Shown here: piece after piece, positions 52,097-63,100 of the stretch
How the letters are laid out: each line of letters starts with the position of its first letter
Numbering within the stretch: position 1 is the first letter of the stretch
Source of the DNA: JOPF136 sp963773835
GTDB lineage: Bacteria; Acidobacteriota; Terriglobia; Acidiferrales; UBA7541
Direction: 5' to 3'
Assembly: GCA_963773835.1 (NCBI GenBank)
Contig: CAVZCQ010000004.1
Location: 1,240,001 to 1,304,000, forward strand
Length of the DNA: 64,000 nucleotides
Made by a program: the position numbers and the translations under genes
Notes under the pieces: generated by a model
Seen by the model: only the letters and a program-made list of their open reading frames with translations
What the model was told of the DNA's origin: nothing
The model's database searches: none

Positions 52097-53809
52097 CTAT
52101 TTGATATCCGGAAAATCCTCTTCCCAGTATTCCCCCGGCCTGCGCCCGTCCTTCTTCCGCGCCTCCTGCTCCACGCCGCGCAGCTCTACCCGGCGGATTT
52201 TCCCGGAAATCGTCTTCGGCAGCTCGGCAAACTCAATCCGCCGGACGCGCTTGTAGGGCCCCAGGCGGCCGCGAATGAATTTGAAAATCTCGCGGGCCAC
52301 TTCGGCGGTCGGTTCGACCCCCGGCTTCAGCACAATGAATGCCTTTGGAACGTTCCAGCGCAGCTTGTCGGGACTGGGCACCACCGCCGCCTCGGCCACG
52401 GAGTCGTACTCGATGAGCGCGCTTTCCAGCTCGAACGGGCTGATGCGGTAGTCCGAGCTCTTGAACACGTCGTCCGCCCGCCCCACGTACGTGAAATATC
52501 CGTCCGCATCGCGATGCGCCACGTCGCCGGTGCGGTAATAGCCACCGGCCATGGCCGCCGCGGTTTTTTCCGGATCGTCCAGATAGCCCACCATCAGGCT
52601 GGGCGGCCGCGGCGCGAGGCGAATCGAAATCTCGCCGTCATCCGATTCCTTCCCCTCCGGATCCAGCAGCACAATATCGTGGCCCGGCGAAGGTTTGCCC
52701 AGCGCGCCGGGCTTCACTTGCTGCCCGGGAAAATTCCCCAGCAGGCACACATTTTCCGTCTGTCCGTAGCCGTCGCGGATGGTCAGATTCCACCAGCGCC
52801 GCACTTTTTCGATCACTTCCGGGTTGAGCGGCTCGCCCGCGCTGGCCAGCTCGCGCAGCCGCACCGGAAATGATTCCAAATCTTCCAGCACCAACATGCG
52901 CCACACGGTGGGAGGGGCGCACATCGTGGTCACTCCGTACCGCGCCACGGCGCTCAGCGTGGCCTTGGCGTCGAATCGCGCATAGGAGTGGATGAAAATC
53001 GTCGCGCCCGCGTTCCACGGCGCAAAGAAGCAGCTCCACGCGTGCTTCGCCCATCCCGGCGAGCTGATATTCAGATGCACGTCTCCGGACTTGATCCCAA
53101 TCCAGTACATGGTGGCCAGATGGCCCACCGGATAGCTCTGGTGGGTGTGCAGCACCAGTTTCGGCAGCGCCGTCGTGCCCGACGTGAAATACAGCAGCAG
53201 CGGGTCCGTCGCCTGCGTCGGGCCGTCCGGCGCGAAATCCGCGGGCTCGTCGTACGCCCGTTCGTACGGCACCCAGCCCGCGGCTTCGCCGCCCGCCCCA
53301 TCCACAACGATGCGCGAGTAATCGCCGGGAAGTTTGGCGAACCGCTCGGTGGCCGCTGCCATCGCCACCACATGCTTCGCTTTCCCGCGTTCCAGCCGGT
53401 CCCGCAGGTCTTCCGTGGTCAACAGAGTCGCCGCGGGAATCACCACCGCGCCCAGCTTCATCGCCGCCAGAATCATTTCCCATGTCGCGGCCACGTTCGG
53501 CAGCATCAGGATGATGCGGTCGCCGCGCCCCACTCCCTGCCCGCGCAGGAAGCGCGCCACCTGGTTCGACCGTCGCGACATCTCCTCGAAACTGATCTTC
53601 ACCTCCTCGCCGGAGTCGTCCACAATCCACAGCGCGGTTTTGTTGTTGCCGCGGGCGTAGTACTCAAAATAATCGAGCGCCCAGTTGAACTCCCCGAGCT
53701 CCGGCCAGCGGAAGTCCCGTCGCGCGCGCTCGTAATCCGCGCGGCACTCGACCAGTATCTGGCGGGCGGAAAGAAACGCTTTCAGCCCCTCTTTACTCCC
53801 TGCGCTCAT
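52097..53809 (-). CDS. AMP-forming acyl-CoA ligase (medium-chain/benzoate-like)
   Basis: 570 aa from the ATG at 53809; the upstream frame is a shadow of the divergent promoter region. It activates a carboxylate to acyl-AMP then acyl-CoA. Motifs: P-loop LYFTSGTTALPKLVLHTHQSY, where Ala replaces the usual Gly after TSGTT; A5 DGYGQTEN; A7 YRTGDVAHRDADGYFTYVGRADDVFKSSDYRISPFELE; A10 LPKTISGKIRRVELR with the catalytic Lys. Closest in layout to ACSM medium-chain ligases. Divergent from the ABM protein gene. Confidence 0.92.
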   Translation of the reverse strand: MSAGSKEGLKAFLSARQILVECRADYERARRDFRWPELGEFNWALDYFEYYARGNNKTALWIVDDSGEEVKISFEEMSRRSNQVARFLRGQGVGRGDRIILMLPNVAATWEMILAAMKLGAVVIPAATLLTTEDLRDRLERGKAKHVVAMAAATERFAKLPGDYSRIVVDGAGGEAAGWVPYERAYDEPADFAPDGPTQATDPLLLYFTSGTTALPKLVLHTHQSYPVGHLATMYWIGIKSGDVHLNISSPGWAKHAWSCFFAPWNAGATIFIHSYARFDAKATLSAVARYGVTTMCAPPTVWRMLVLEDLESFPVRLRELASAGEPLNPEVIEKVRRWWNLTIRDGYGQTENVCLLGNFPGQQVKPGALGKPSPGHDIVLLDPEGKESDDGEISIRLAPRPPSLMVGYLDDPEKTAAAMAGGYYRTGDVAHRDADGYFTYVGRADDVFKSSDYRISPFELESALIEYDSVAEAAVVPSPDKLRWNVPKAFIVLKPGVEPTAEVAREIFKFIRGRLGPYKRVRRIEFAELPKTISGKIRRVELRGVEQEARKKDGRRPGEYWEEDFPDIK

Positions 53810-53991
53810 CCTGTGCTCCCCACGAACCGCGCGTTCGGTCCTTCGCGCGACCGGATTATATACCCGCCCGCGTTCGCGCCCCGCCCGCAACTGTCTCTGC
53901 CGCCGCGGCCGCGGGGTGGATTTACACCGCGCGGCCCGCGGGGGTAGGATGGCCTCCAATTGACCGCCCGGGAGTTGCTGAGGAGGAAGCC

Positions 53992-54306
53992 ATGCATGCA
54001 CGCGTCTGGCGAGTCCATATGCTGCCCGGCAAGACCGAGGAGTTCAAAGCCGCGCTGATGGCGCTTTCCGAGCAGGCGCGAAGGCAGACCGGCTACCGCG
54101 GTTTTCTCTTGCTGGGCCCTGCGGGCGCGGATGCGCCCGATACTACGATCATCGCCCTGTGGGAATCCTTCGACGCCATGCGCGAGAGCGAACGAAACCT
54201 CTTCCTGACGCAAGCCCTGGCGCACGTGTTCCGGTTCAGCGACGGCCTGCCGCTGATCATCGAGCGGCCCGTGCTGACCAGCGATTTTCGCGCCGCGGAG
54301 GCCTGA
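53992..54306 (+). CDS. Antibiotic biosynthesis monooxygenase (ABM) domain protein
   Basis: 104 aa dimeric alpha-beta barrel: MHARVWRVHMLPGKTEEFKAALMALSEQARRQTGYRGFLLL, ending IIALWESFDAMRESERN and a helix. Members oxidise quinols/aromatics without cofactor or degrade haem, but many are uncharacterised. Own RBS GAGGAGG. It is 182 bp from the divergent ligase start. Confidence 0.85.
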   Translation: MHARVWRVHMLPGKTEEFKAALMALSEQARRQTGYRGFLLLGPAGADAPDTTIIALWESFDAMRESERNLFLTQALAHVFRFSDGLPLIIERPVLTSDFRAAEA

Positions 54307-54445
54307 GGCCTTCTCCGCGGGAGCGGGCCATAGCCGGCGCGGCGCCACGGCCGCCGGCGACTTCCCGCAAGAAACATTTCCGCGGGCGCATGCGTTTCCA
54401 TCTAAGGGGATAGGCTTTCAGTCCGAACGAAGGGAGAATTGCTCA

Positions 54446-55369
54446 ATGGCCAACGAGGCCCCACGGCGACGCGGCTCCTTTGCCGGCGCTCTCCTGTTGA
54501 TTACCGTCGGCCTGCTCTTTCTCTACGCGAATCTGCGGCCGGAGTGGAACCCCTGGCCCCTGATTTCGCGCTACTGGCCGGTGCTGCTGATCGTGCTGGG
54601 ACTCGGAAAGCTGTGGGATGCCCTGCGCGCTCCCAGCGCGCCGGGAACGGCCCAGCCCGTCCGCCGGGGCGGAGAGACCGTGGCCATCATCGTTCTCCTG
54701 CTGCTGCTGGCCTTCGTCTTCTTCCACGGCCATGGCGACTCCCGCCTGCTCCACGAGAGGAAATCCATCGAAGCGCAGGGCGCCCAATCCGTGCGCGTGG
54801 ACGTTGAAATGCCCGCGGGCGAGCTGAATATTTCCGGCGGCGCCGTGAAACTTCTCGATGCCGATTTCAATTACACCCAGGTAGAAGGCGAGCCCCGAAT
54901 CTCCTACAACCACTCCGGAACCGACGGCAATCTCAGCATCACCCAGACCGGCAACGCCAACCTTGGCCGCAGGGCGAATCACTGGACGCTCCATTTGAAC
55001 AACGATGTGGCGCGCGAACTCCGCGTCGAGATGGGCGCCGGTCAGGGCAACCTGAATCTGAACGGCATTCACCTCACCAATCTCACTGTCGAAATCGGCG
55101 CCGGACAAATCAATGCCGACCTCACCGGCAACTGGAAAGAAAACGTGGACGTGCGCATCGAGGGCGGAGTCGGCAGCGCCACCATTCGCCTGCCGAAATC
55201 CGTCGGTGTGCGCGTGCACGCCGAGGGCGGCATCGGCTCGATCGACGTGCAGGGCCTGCATCACGATGGCGACTATTACGTCAACGACGCCTACGGCAAA
55301 TCCCCCGTCACCGTGAACGTCCGCGCCGAAGGCGGCATCGGCCAGATTCGACTGATCGAGCAGCCGTAA
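54446..55369 (+). CDS. Membrane protein with toastrack (DUF4097-like) domain
   Basis: 307 aa. N-terminal LiaI/LiaF-like transmembrane region: SFAGALLLITVGLLFLYANLRPEWNPWPLISRYWPVLLIVLGLGKLWDAL (DUF5668 type), third TM VAIIVLLLLLAFVFFHG. Then an outside beta-solenoid from about 110 with repeated blocks: VDVEMPAGELNISGG, VEMGAGQGNLNLNGI, VEIGAGQINADLTGN, IEGGVGSATIRLP, AEGGIGSIDVQGL, AEGGIGQIRLIE. This domain is found in cell-envelope stress sensors. RBS AGGGAGAA before the ATG. Confidence 0.85.
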   Translation: MANEAPRRRGSFAGALLLITVGLLFLYANLRPEWNPWPLISRYWPVLLIVLGLGKLWDALRAPSAPGTAQPVRRGGETVAIIVLLLLLAFVFFHGHGDSRLLHERKSIEAQGAQSVRVDVEMPAGELNISGGAVKLLDADFNYTQVEGEPRISYNHSGTDGNLSITQTGNANLGRRANHWTLHLNNDVARELRVEMGAGQGNLNLNGIHLTNLTVEIGAGQINADLTGNWKENVDVRIEGGVGSATIRLPKSVGVRVHAEGGIGSIDVQGLHHDGDYYVNDAYGKSPVTVNVRAEGGIGQIRLIEQP

Positions 55370-55456
55370 CACCGGCGACTGGCTGGTGCTCGGGCGCCGA
55401 CTGGATTTTCACATTGCTCGCAAGGCACATGAGTCGCGCTACACTTTCGCTCACCC

Positions 55457-56359
55457 ATGGACGCACAGCCCGAGATGATCGTAAACCGGGGCGTCTTCGG
55501 CGCCACTCGCCTCTTAGCCTTCATCTCCGTGCTGATTCTGCTCGCCGTACTGCTCTGGGCGCTTGGCCCCGCGAGGCCCGGTCCCTGCGAGCGAGTTGAG
55601 CTTGAAGCAATTCTGACGGCGTATGTGGCAATCGCACCCTTCGCCTGGCTTCTGTTCCGACTGCGAACGAGCACTCCAGGCTGGCCAGCAAAGGCGAAAA
55701 CGACTCTGGCCTGGGTCTTGCCGCTGGCACTACTGGTGACCGCGTATGAAGCCCTCCAGATTGCCCGGTGGGCCAGCGCGCCGAGTTACGCCGGATTCAC
55801 GCTCTGGAAGCTGTTCTGGCCGGCGCTCGCCGCTCTCCATATGGCGTTTCTTGTCACGGGTTTTCGGACCTACCGCGCCATTCCAATCCCGGCAAACTGT
55901 TGGGTTCAATGGGTGGTTGGCTTCACAAAGGCAGCCGCATGGGCTTCCTTCGCACTTTTCGTGCTCGCGATGACATTGCCACTCCCCATTCGGGCCGGCC
56001 TCCGGGCAAATGAAGCGGCTGCCATTGGAGCTTTGCGGAAAATTGGGAGGGCGGAAGCCGATTACCGATCCCAGCACCCTGGGAAAGGATTCGCTGGAAC
56101 ACTCGCGGACCTCGGTCCACCGCCCGGCGCCAACTTGATCGATACTGCTCTGGCCAACGGACTCAGGAGCGGCTACGAGTTCGGGTTGAATCCTGGGCCC
56201 CTGGACGCACAGGGTCGGTCCACGAGCTTCGTGGCGACTGCACGACCGACTCAATACGGACTGACCGGCTGCCGGTGTTACTTTGAGGACCAATCATCAG
56301 TGATCCGCTGGACGAGCCAGGACCGTGCGGCAACCCGCGAAGATCCACCGGTCGAGTGA
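55457..56359 (+). CDS. Multi-pass membrane protein fused to a pilin-like domain
   Basis: 300 aa. Residues 1-185 hold about five membrane segments. Residues 190-295 look like the globular part of Acidobacteriota type IV pilins or pseudopilins: NEAAAIGALRKIGRAEADYRSQHPGKGFAGTLADLGPPPGANLIDTALANGLRSGYEFGL..., TSFVATARPTQYGLTGCRCYFEDQSSVIRW. Normal pilins have one N-terminal helix and a prepilin cleavage site; neither is seen here. Role unknown; perhaps a sensor or anchor. Confidence 0.65.
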   Translation: MDAQPEMIVNRGVFGATRLLAFISVLILLAVLLWALGPARPGPCERVELEAILTAYVAIAPFAWLLFRLRTSTPGWPAKAKTTLAWVLPLALLVTAYEALQIARWASAPSYAGFTLWKLFWPALAALHMAFLVTGFRTYRAIPIPANCWVQWVVGFTKAAAWASFALFVLAMTLPLPIRAGLRANEAAAIGALRKIGRAEADYRSQHPGKGFAGTLADLGPPPGANLIDTALANGLRSGYEFGLNPGPLDAQGRSTSFVATARPTQYGLTGCRCYFEDQSSVIRWTSQDRAATREDPPVE

Positions 56360-56586
56360 ACCACCTATTGCTAGCCCTGCCAAGATTCTCCAAGTACGCT
56401 ACAATAGAAGTTCGTTGACAGACTGCGAGCCTGCAGCAATCGCGTGGCAAGCAGCCAAATTCATGAATCGGAGGCTTCTCCTTCAAGGCCAACAATCCTT
56501 TCCATCCCGCTGATTCCTCCCGCGCAACTTCCTTTCCCTGTGCGCCGATTACCGAACGCCCGCGTGCTAGCATCGAAGATTCACCC

Positions 56587-59500
56587 ATGAGCGATACAGA
56601 CAACCGCCGGCGTGCGCTTCTGGACGCCCTCGAGTCCCGCATCCTCATCCTCGACGGCGCCATGGGCACCATGATCCAGCAGCAGCAGCTTTCCGCGGCC
56701 GATTTCGGCGGACCGCAGCTCGAAGGCTGCAACGAAGTGCTCGTCCGCACACGGCCCGACGTCATCCTCGCCATCCACCGCGCCTACCTCGAAGCCGGCG
56801 CCGACATCGTGGAAACCGACACGTTCCAGGCCACGCCGCTCGTGCTCGCGGAATACGGCCTGGCCGCCGAGGCACGCGAGCTGAACCGGTGCGGCGCCGC
56901 CCTGGCCCGCCAAGCTGCGGACGAATTCTCCAGTCCCGGCCGCCCGCGGTTCGTGGCCGGCTCGATGGGCCCCACGACGCGCGCCATCAGCGTGACCGGC
57001 AACGTGACCTTCGACGAGCTGAAGCAAACCTTCTACGAACAGGCCATGGGCCTTCTCGCGGGCGGCGCGGACATCCTGCTGATCGAAACCTGCCAGGACA
57101 CGCGCAACGTGAAAGCGGCGCTGCTCGCCATCCAGCGCGCCCGCCGCGACTCCGGCCGCGAAGTTCCCATCATGGTTTCCGGCACCATCGAGCCCACCGG
57201 CACCATGCTCGCCGGCCAATCCGCCGACGCCTTCTGGGTTTCCGTGGCCCACGCGGATCTGCTCTCCATCGGCCTGAACTGCGCCACCGGCCCGGAATTC
57301 ATGACCGACCATCTCCGCACGCTCAGCGAATCGGCGCACACACGCGTTTCCTGCCATCCGAACGCCGGGCTGCCGAACGTCGAAGACGGGCAGTACTACG
57401 AGACCCCTGACTCGCTCGCCGCGCAGCTCGAACGCTTCGTGCGACACGGCTGGCTGAACATCGTGGGCGGCTGCTGCGGCACCACTCCGGCGCACATCCG
57501 CGCCATTGCGCGGATGGCGGAGGGGAAACCGCCGCGGCGCGTTCCTCCGCGCTCCGGCCGCAGCCTCTACACCGGAGTGGAGCTGATCGAGGCGGAAGAC
57601 TCCACGCGCCCGCTCCACGTGGGCGAGCGCACCAACCTCATCGGCTCGCGTGAATTCAAAAAGCTGGTGATGGCGGAACAATGGGAAGAGGCCAGCGAAA
57701 TCGCCCGCCGCCAGGTGCGCAACGGCGCCCAGGTAATCGACGTGTGCCTGCAATCGAGCGAGCGCGACGAACTGCGCGACATCGCCCCGTTCTACGACCG
57801 CCTCATCCGCAAAATCAAAGCCCCCATCATGATCGACACCACCGACCCGCTCGCCGTCGAGCTGGCGCTCACCTACTGCCAGGGCAAAAGCATCATCAAT
57901 TCCATCAACCTGGAAGACGGCGAGGAAAAATTCGAACGCGTGTGTCCGCTCGCGCGCGCCTATGGCGCCGCCGTCGTGGTGGGCTCGATCGACGAGGACC
58001 CGCAGCAGGCCCAGGCTTTCACTCGCGAGCGAAAACTCGCCATCGCCGAGCGCTCCGTCCGCCTGCTGACGGAGAAATACGGAATTCCGGCGGAAGACAT
58101 CATCCTCGATGCGCTGGTGTTTCCGTGCGCCACCGGCGACGAAAACTACGTGGGCGGCGCGGTGGAGACGATCGAGGGCGTGCGGCTGATCAAAGAAAAG
58201 ATTCCCGGCGTCAAAACCATCCTGGGAATTTCCAACATTTCCTTCGGGCTTCCCGCCGCCGCACGCGAGGTGGTGAATTCCGTCTTTCTCTACTACGCCA
58301 CCAAAGCCGGCCTGGACCTCGCCATCGTCAACGCGGAAAAACTCGAGCGTTTCCCTTCGATTCCCGAAGAGGAGCGCCGCCTGGCGGAAAACGTTTTGTT
58401 CAATTCCCCGCCCGTGGACGTTCCCGCCGCGCACCCGCAGGCCGCAGTGCTCCGCGCCGCCCCGGAAGACTGGCGCCACCAGTCCCGCGAGCAGAAAATC
58501 GCCGTCAACCAGTTCCACATCGCCGCAATCACCGAGCACTTCCGCAAACGCACGGCGCCGCGGAAGGCGAAGGCCGCGGACCTGCCGCTGGACGCCCGCC
58601 TCGCCAACTACATCATCGAAGGCACCAAGGACGGCCTGGTGGCCGATCTCGAACGCAAACGCGCCGAAGGCGCTGCGCCGCTCGACATCATCAACGGCCC
58701 GCTCATGAGGGGCATGAGCGAGGTCGGCCGCCTGTTCAACAACAACGAGCTGATCGTCGCCGAGGTTCTGCAATCCGCCGAAGCCATGAAGGCCGCCGTC
58801 AATCATCTCCAGCAGTTCATGGAGAAATCCGATTCGCACTCGCGCGGCAAAATCGTCCTGGCCACCGTAAAGGGCGACGTTCACGACATCGGCAAAAACC
58901 TGGTCGAAATCATCCTCTCCAACAACGGCTACCAGGTGATCAACCTGGGCATTAAAGTGGCTCCCGAGGCGCTGATTCACGCCCACCAGCAGCACGCCCC
59001 CGACGCCATCGGCCTCTCCGGCCTGCTGGTGAAAAGCGCGCAGCAGATGGTGGTCACCGCGGAGGATCTGCGCGACGCCGGCATCTGTGTTCCCCTCCTC
59101 GTCGGCGGCGCCGCGCTCTCCGACAAATTCACGCGCGCCAAAATCGCTCCGAGCTACGCCTCCCCCACTCTCTACGCCAAAGACGCCATGACCGGCCTGC
59201 GCCTGATGAACGAAATCATGGACCCCGTCACGCGCGCCGCGGTGCTCGAAGCCCACGGCGCAGCCCCGCCGGCGCCCGCGTCCGAGGCCGCCGCCCCGCC
59301 GCCCGCACCGGCCGGCGAGCAGCGCAGCAGCCGCGTCCGCACCGGCATTCCCATCCCCGCCGCGCCGTATCTGGACCGCCGTGTCCGCCACATCCGCCAC
59401 CTCGCGGAGGTGTGGAGTTACATCAATCCCTACATGCTCTACGGCCGCCATCTCGGGTTCAAAGGCAACTTCGAGGAACTGCTCGCCGCGCGCGACCCGA

Positions 59501-60150
59501 AAGCGCTCGAGCTGTGGAATCAGGTGGAGGAGATAAAGCAGGAGGCCGCACAGTGGATGTCCGTGCGCGCCGTGTGGCAATTCTTCGAGGCCGAGCGCGA
59601 CGGGAACGCCATTCACCTCTTCGCTCCCGGCGCCTCCCAGCCCCTGCAGACGTTCCGCTTCGGCCGCCAGCCGAAACCGGACGGGCTCTCGCTCAGCGAC
59701 TACGTCCTGGATCCCGAGGGAGACAGCAGCCGGGACCACATCGCCATCTTCGTGGTCACCGCCGGCGAAGGCATCCGCGAACGCAGCGAGCAGGCCAAAG
59801 CCGCGGGAGAATATTTCCGCACGCACGCGCTGCAGGCCCTGGCCATCGAGACCGCGGAGGGGTGCGCCGAATGGCTGCACCGGCGCCTGCGCGAAGACTG
59901 GGGTTTTCCCGACCCGCCCGCCACCACCATGCACGACCGGTTCACCGCGCGCTATCGAGGCAAACGCTACAGCTTCGGCTACGGCGCCTGCCCCAATCTC
60001 GACGACCAGCAGGGCATCTGGAAGCTGCTGCGGCCGGAAGATATCGGCGTGCGGCTGACCGAAGGAATGATGATGGAGCCCGAAGCCAGCGTCAGCGCGC
60101 TCGTCTTCCACCATCCCGACTGCGCCTATTTTACCGCCAGCGAGGTGTGA
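56587..60150 (+). CDS. metH: Cobalamin-dependent methionine synthase
   Basis: 1187 aa, full length. Homocysteine domain (1-320) with zinc ligands Cys232 (GLNCATG), Cys296 and Cys297 (GGCCGTTP); pterin domain (335-620; VGERTNLIGSREFKKL, IMIDTTDPLAVELAL); cap (about 640-740); B12 domain with Asp764-x-His766-x2-Gly769 (KGDVHDIGKNL) for base-off cobalamin; an Ala/Pro linker (880-910); C-terminal AdoMet reactivation domain with RYSFGYGACPNL. Methylates homocysteine from methyl-tetrahydrofolate. No B12 riboswitch is recognisable in the 227-bp upstream region. Confidence 0.97.
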   Translation: MSDTDNRRRALLDALESRILILDGAMGTMIQQQQLSAADFGGPQLEGCNEVLVRTRPDVILAIHRAYLEAGADIVETDTFQATPLVLAEYGLAAEARELNRCGAALARQAADEFSSPGRPRFVAGSMGPTTRAISVTGNVTFDELKQTFYEQAMGLLAGGADILLIETCQDTRNVKAALLAIQRARRDSGREVPIMVSGTIEPTGTMLAGQSADAFWVSVAHADLLSIGLNCATGPEFMTDHLRTLSESAHTRVSCHPNAGLPNVEDGQYYETPDSLAAQLERFVRHGWLNIVGGCCGTTPAHIRAIARMAEGKPPRRVPPRSGRSLYTGVELIEAEDSTRPLHVGERTNLIGSREFKKLVMAEQWEEASEIARRQVRNGAQVIDVCLQSSERDELRDIAPFYDRLIRKIKAPIMIDTTDPLAVELALTYCQGKSIINSINLEDGEEKFERVCPLARAYGAAVVVGSIDEDPQQAQAFTRERKLAIAERSVRLLTEKYGIPAEDIILDALVFPCATGDENYVGGAVETIEGVRLIKEKIPGVKTILGISNISFGLPAAAREVVNSVFLYYATKAGLDLAIVNAEKLERFPSIPEEERRLAENVLFNSPPVDVPAAHPQAAVLRAAPEDWRHQSREQKIAVNQFHIAAITEHFRKRTAPRKAKAADLPLDARLANYIIEGTKDGLVADLERKRAEGAAPLDIINGPLMRGMSEVGRLFNNNELIVAEVLQSAEAMKAAVNHLQQFMEKSDSHSRGKIVLATVKGDVHDIGKNLVEIILSNNGYQVINLGIKVAPEALIHAHQQHAPDAIGLSGLLVKSAQQMVVTAEDLRDAGICVPLLVGGAALSDKFTRAKIAPSYASPTLYAKDAMTGLRLMNEIMDPVTRAAVLEAHGAAPPAPASEAAAPPPAPAGEQRSSRVRTGIPIPAAPYLDRRVRHIRHLAEVWSYINPYMLYGRHLGFKGNFEELLAARDPKALELWNQVEEIKQEAAQWMSVRAVWQFFEAERDGNAIHLFAPGASQPLQTFRFGRQPKPDGLSLSDYVLDPEGDSSRDHIAIFVVTAGEGIRERSEQAKAAGEYFRTHALQALAIETAEGCAEWLHRRLREDWGFPDPPATTMHDRFTARYRGKRYSFGYGACPNLDDQQGIWKLLRPEDIGVRLTEGMMMEPEASVSALVFHHPDCAYFTASEV

Positions 60151-60186
60151 CCCATCGCGCGTCCGGCACGCCACCGCGCCCCGCGC

Positions 60187-63100
60187 TCAATCTTCCGTCG
60201 CCTTCACCGCTTCTCCCACTGCGGGAACGCCGGGCATTTCCCCCTCGCGCGTCTCCGGCGCAAAGCTGGCCAGCGCGGCGATCAGGTCCTCTTTCAGTAT
60301 GGGTTTGCTGATGTAGTCGTCCATCCCGGCTTCCAGGCATTTTTCGCGGTCGCCCGCCAGGGCGTTGGCGGTCATCGCCACGATCGTGTGGCGCCGTCCC
60401 CCCGCCTCGCGCCTCCGGATTTCACGCGTCGCTTCATACCCGTCCATTTCCGGCATGTGGCAATCCATGAAAACCAGGTCGTACGGCAGCGTTCCCACCA
60501 TATCCACGGCCTCCTTCCCGTTGCCCGCTTTGTCCACGCGGCATCCCAGCCTCTCCAGCATCCGCGTGGCCACCTTCTGGTTCACCGCATTGTCCTCCAC
60601 CAGCAGGATGCGCGCGTGGAACCGCGGCGCCGCACCGCCATTCCGGCTCCCTGCTGCGCTCTCATTCAGCGAATGCCGCGTCACCAGCGGCGCCCGTCCG
60701 CCCGCCCCGCGCGCCGCCCAGGCCCCTTGCAGCGCATCAAACAGCACCGATTGCCTCGCTGGTTTCGTCAGATAGGCGGCAAACCCCGCATGCCGCAGGC
60801 GCGCCCCGTCTCCGCGCCGTCCCATCGACGTCAGCATCACCAGCACCGTGCCCTGCAATTCCGGCGTCTGTTTGATCAGCCGTCCCAGCGCCTCGCCGTC
60901 CATCCCGGGCATTTGGTGGTCCAGCACGGCCATGGAAAACGGAACGCTCTGCGACGCTGCCTGCCGCATCATCGCCAGCGCCTCCACTCCGCTGGCGCAC
61001 TCCTCCGGACGCATCTTCCAGGCGCTCAATTGCTCGTGCAGCACGCGGCGGTTTGTCGCGTCGTCATCCACCACCAGCACGCGGATTCCTTTCAGCTCCG
61101 CATCCGCCGGCGGTGCCGGCGCCGATTCCGGCTCCAGCGCCAGCGTAACCACAAACCAGAACGCCGAGCCTTCCCCCGGCCGGCTGCGCACCCCGATTTC
61201 CCCTCCCATCAGCGTCACCAGCTCTTTGGAGATGGACAGCCCCAATCCCGTCCCGCCGAATCGCCGCGTCGTGGAGACGTCCGCCTGCGCAAAACGCTCG
61301 AAAATTTCGCGCTGTTTCTCCTCGGGAATCCCGATTCCTGTGTCTTCCACCGTGAACCGGCAACGCGCCTGGTGGGGCGCCTCGGTTTCGCAGTCCACGT
61401 TCAGGAATACGTGCCCGTGCTCGGTGAATTTGATCGCGTTGTTCACCAGGTTGATCAGGATTTGACGCAGGCGTCCCGCGTCCCCCACCACCCGCACCGG
61501 CATTCCCGGGGCATACCTCACGATCAGGTCGATTCCCTTCTCCTGCGCCCGGCTCAGCTGCAGGTCCGCCACCTCCTCCACCGCCCTCCTCAGGTCGAAC
61601 GGGAACGGCTCGATCGTCATCCGTCCCGCCTCGATCTTCGAGAAATCCAGCACGTCGTTGATCAGCTCCAGCAACGATTCCGCCGAATCCCGCAAAGACC
61701 CGGCGTATTCCTTCTGCTCCGGGCTCATCGGCGTATCGAGCAGCAGCCCCGTCATTCCCAGCACCCCGTTCATCGGCGTGCGGATCTCGTGGCTCATCAC
61801 CGCCAGGAATTCGCTTTTCGCGCGGTTGGCGGCCTCGGCGGCGTCCCGCGCCCGGCGCAGCTCGATTTCCGCCCGCTTTCGCGTCACCGCCATGGACACC
61901 TGTCCGGCCACGAAGGAAAGTATGCGCTTCTCTTCCTCACCGTAGCGCGCTCCCGGCGTGTACGTCTGCACCACGATGGCCCCCATGGGTTGCTCGCCGC
62001 TCAGCAGCGGAACGCCCAGCCAGTCCAGCGATGGCGCTCCCATCGCCTCCACCTCGTCCCGTTGCACCATGGCCTCGTACACTTCCGGCGTGGCCAGCAG
62101 CGCGTGCCCCGTGCGCAGCACGTATTCCGTCAGGCCCCGCCCGCGCTTCCGCGCCGCCGGCGCCGCATCGTGCTCGTCCGCCCAGTAGGGGAACGACACC
62201 ACATCGTCCACCGGATCGAAAAACGCGATGTAGAAATTCTTCGCGTACATCAGTTCGCCCACGATCCCGTGGATCCGCGGCAGCAACTGCTCGAAGTCAT
62301 CCGTCGAATTCGCCGCCTCCGCCACCCGGTACGACGCCCCCTGCACCAGTTCCCGCCGCCGCCGCTCCGATACGTCGTTCAACAGGCTCATCTCCAGCCG
62401 TCCCGAGTTGGTTTCCACCAGGCTCAGGCTCATCTCCACCGGCAGATCCGCGCCGTCTTTCCGCCGCCCGGCCAGCTCCAGCGGCGACGCCGCGGTTCCC
62501 TCTCCGCGTTCCGCTGCGTCCCCGCGGCGCTTCTGGTACGCCCCGCGGCTTCCCTCTCCGACGAGCTCTTCCATCTTCATGGCCAGCATTTCTTCCCGCG
62601 TGTACCCGAACATCTCCTCCGTGCGGCGGTTTACCAGCACGATTTGCCCCCCGGAATCCGCCACGACGACGGCTTGCGACGCCGACTCCAGCAGTGTCCG
62701 GAACTGCTCCTCGCTCTGCTCCCGGGCCTGCTGTGCCCGCCTCCGTCCGATAAAAATCCCGATCTGCCCCGCGATCGAATCCATCACTCTCAGCCAGAGC
62801 GGATCCGGATCCCTGGCCTCGAGACCGGAGAGTTCGATCACCGCCACCACCTCGCCCCCGTACATCACAGGGATGGCGCACGCCGCGCGCAGCCCGCTCT
62901 CTCTACCCGCGGTCGCCCGCTTCCGCCGCGGGTCTTCCCATGCGTCCGGCGCCCACCAGGCTCTTCCCTCCCCCCACACCCGGCCCGACAATCCGATCCC
63001 GCGCGCGAACGAGAGCGCCCGGCTCAGCTCCAGAAACGTTTTCGCGCCCGCCCCCGGCAGTTGCCAGCCTTCGCCGAAGCGCAGCATCCCTGCCGGCCGG

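Noticed and set aside
56360..56586. Cobalamin riboswitch before metH
   Set aside because: No B12-box-like sequence or extended stems could be recognised in the 227 bp.
56581..60174. A 1197-codon open frame antisense to metH
   Set aside because: It mirrors metH in a GC-rich genome, has no family features, and the opposite strand encodes all MetH domains.
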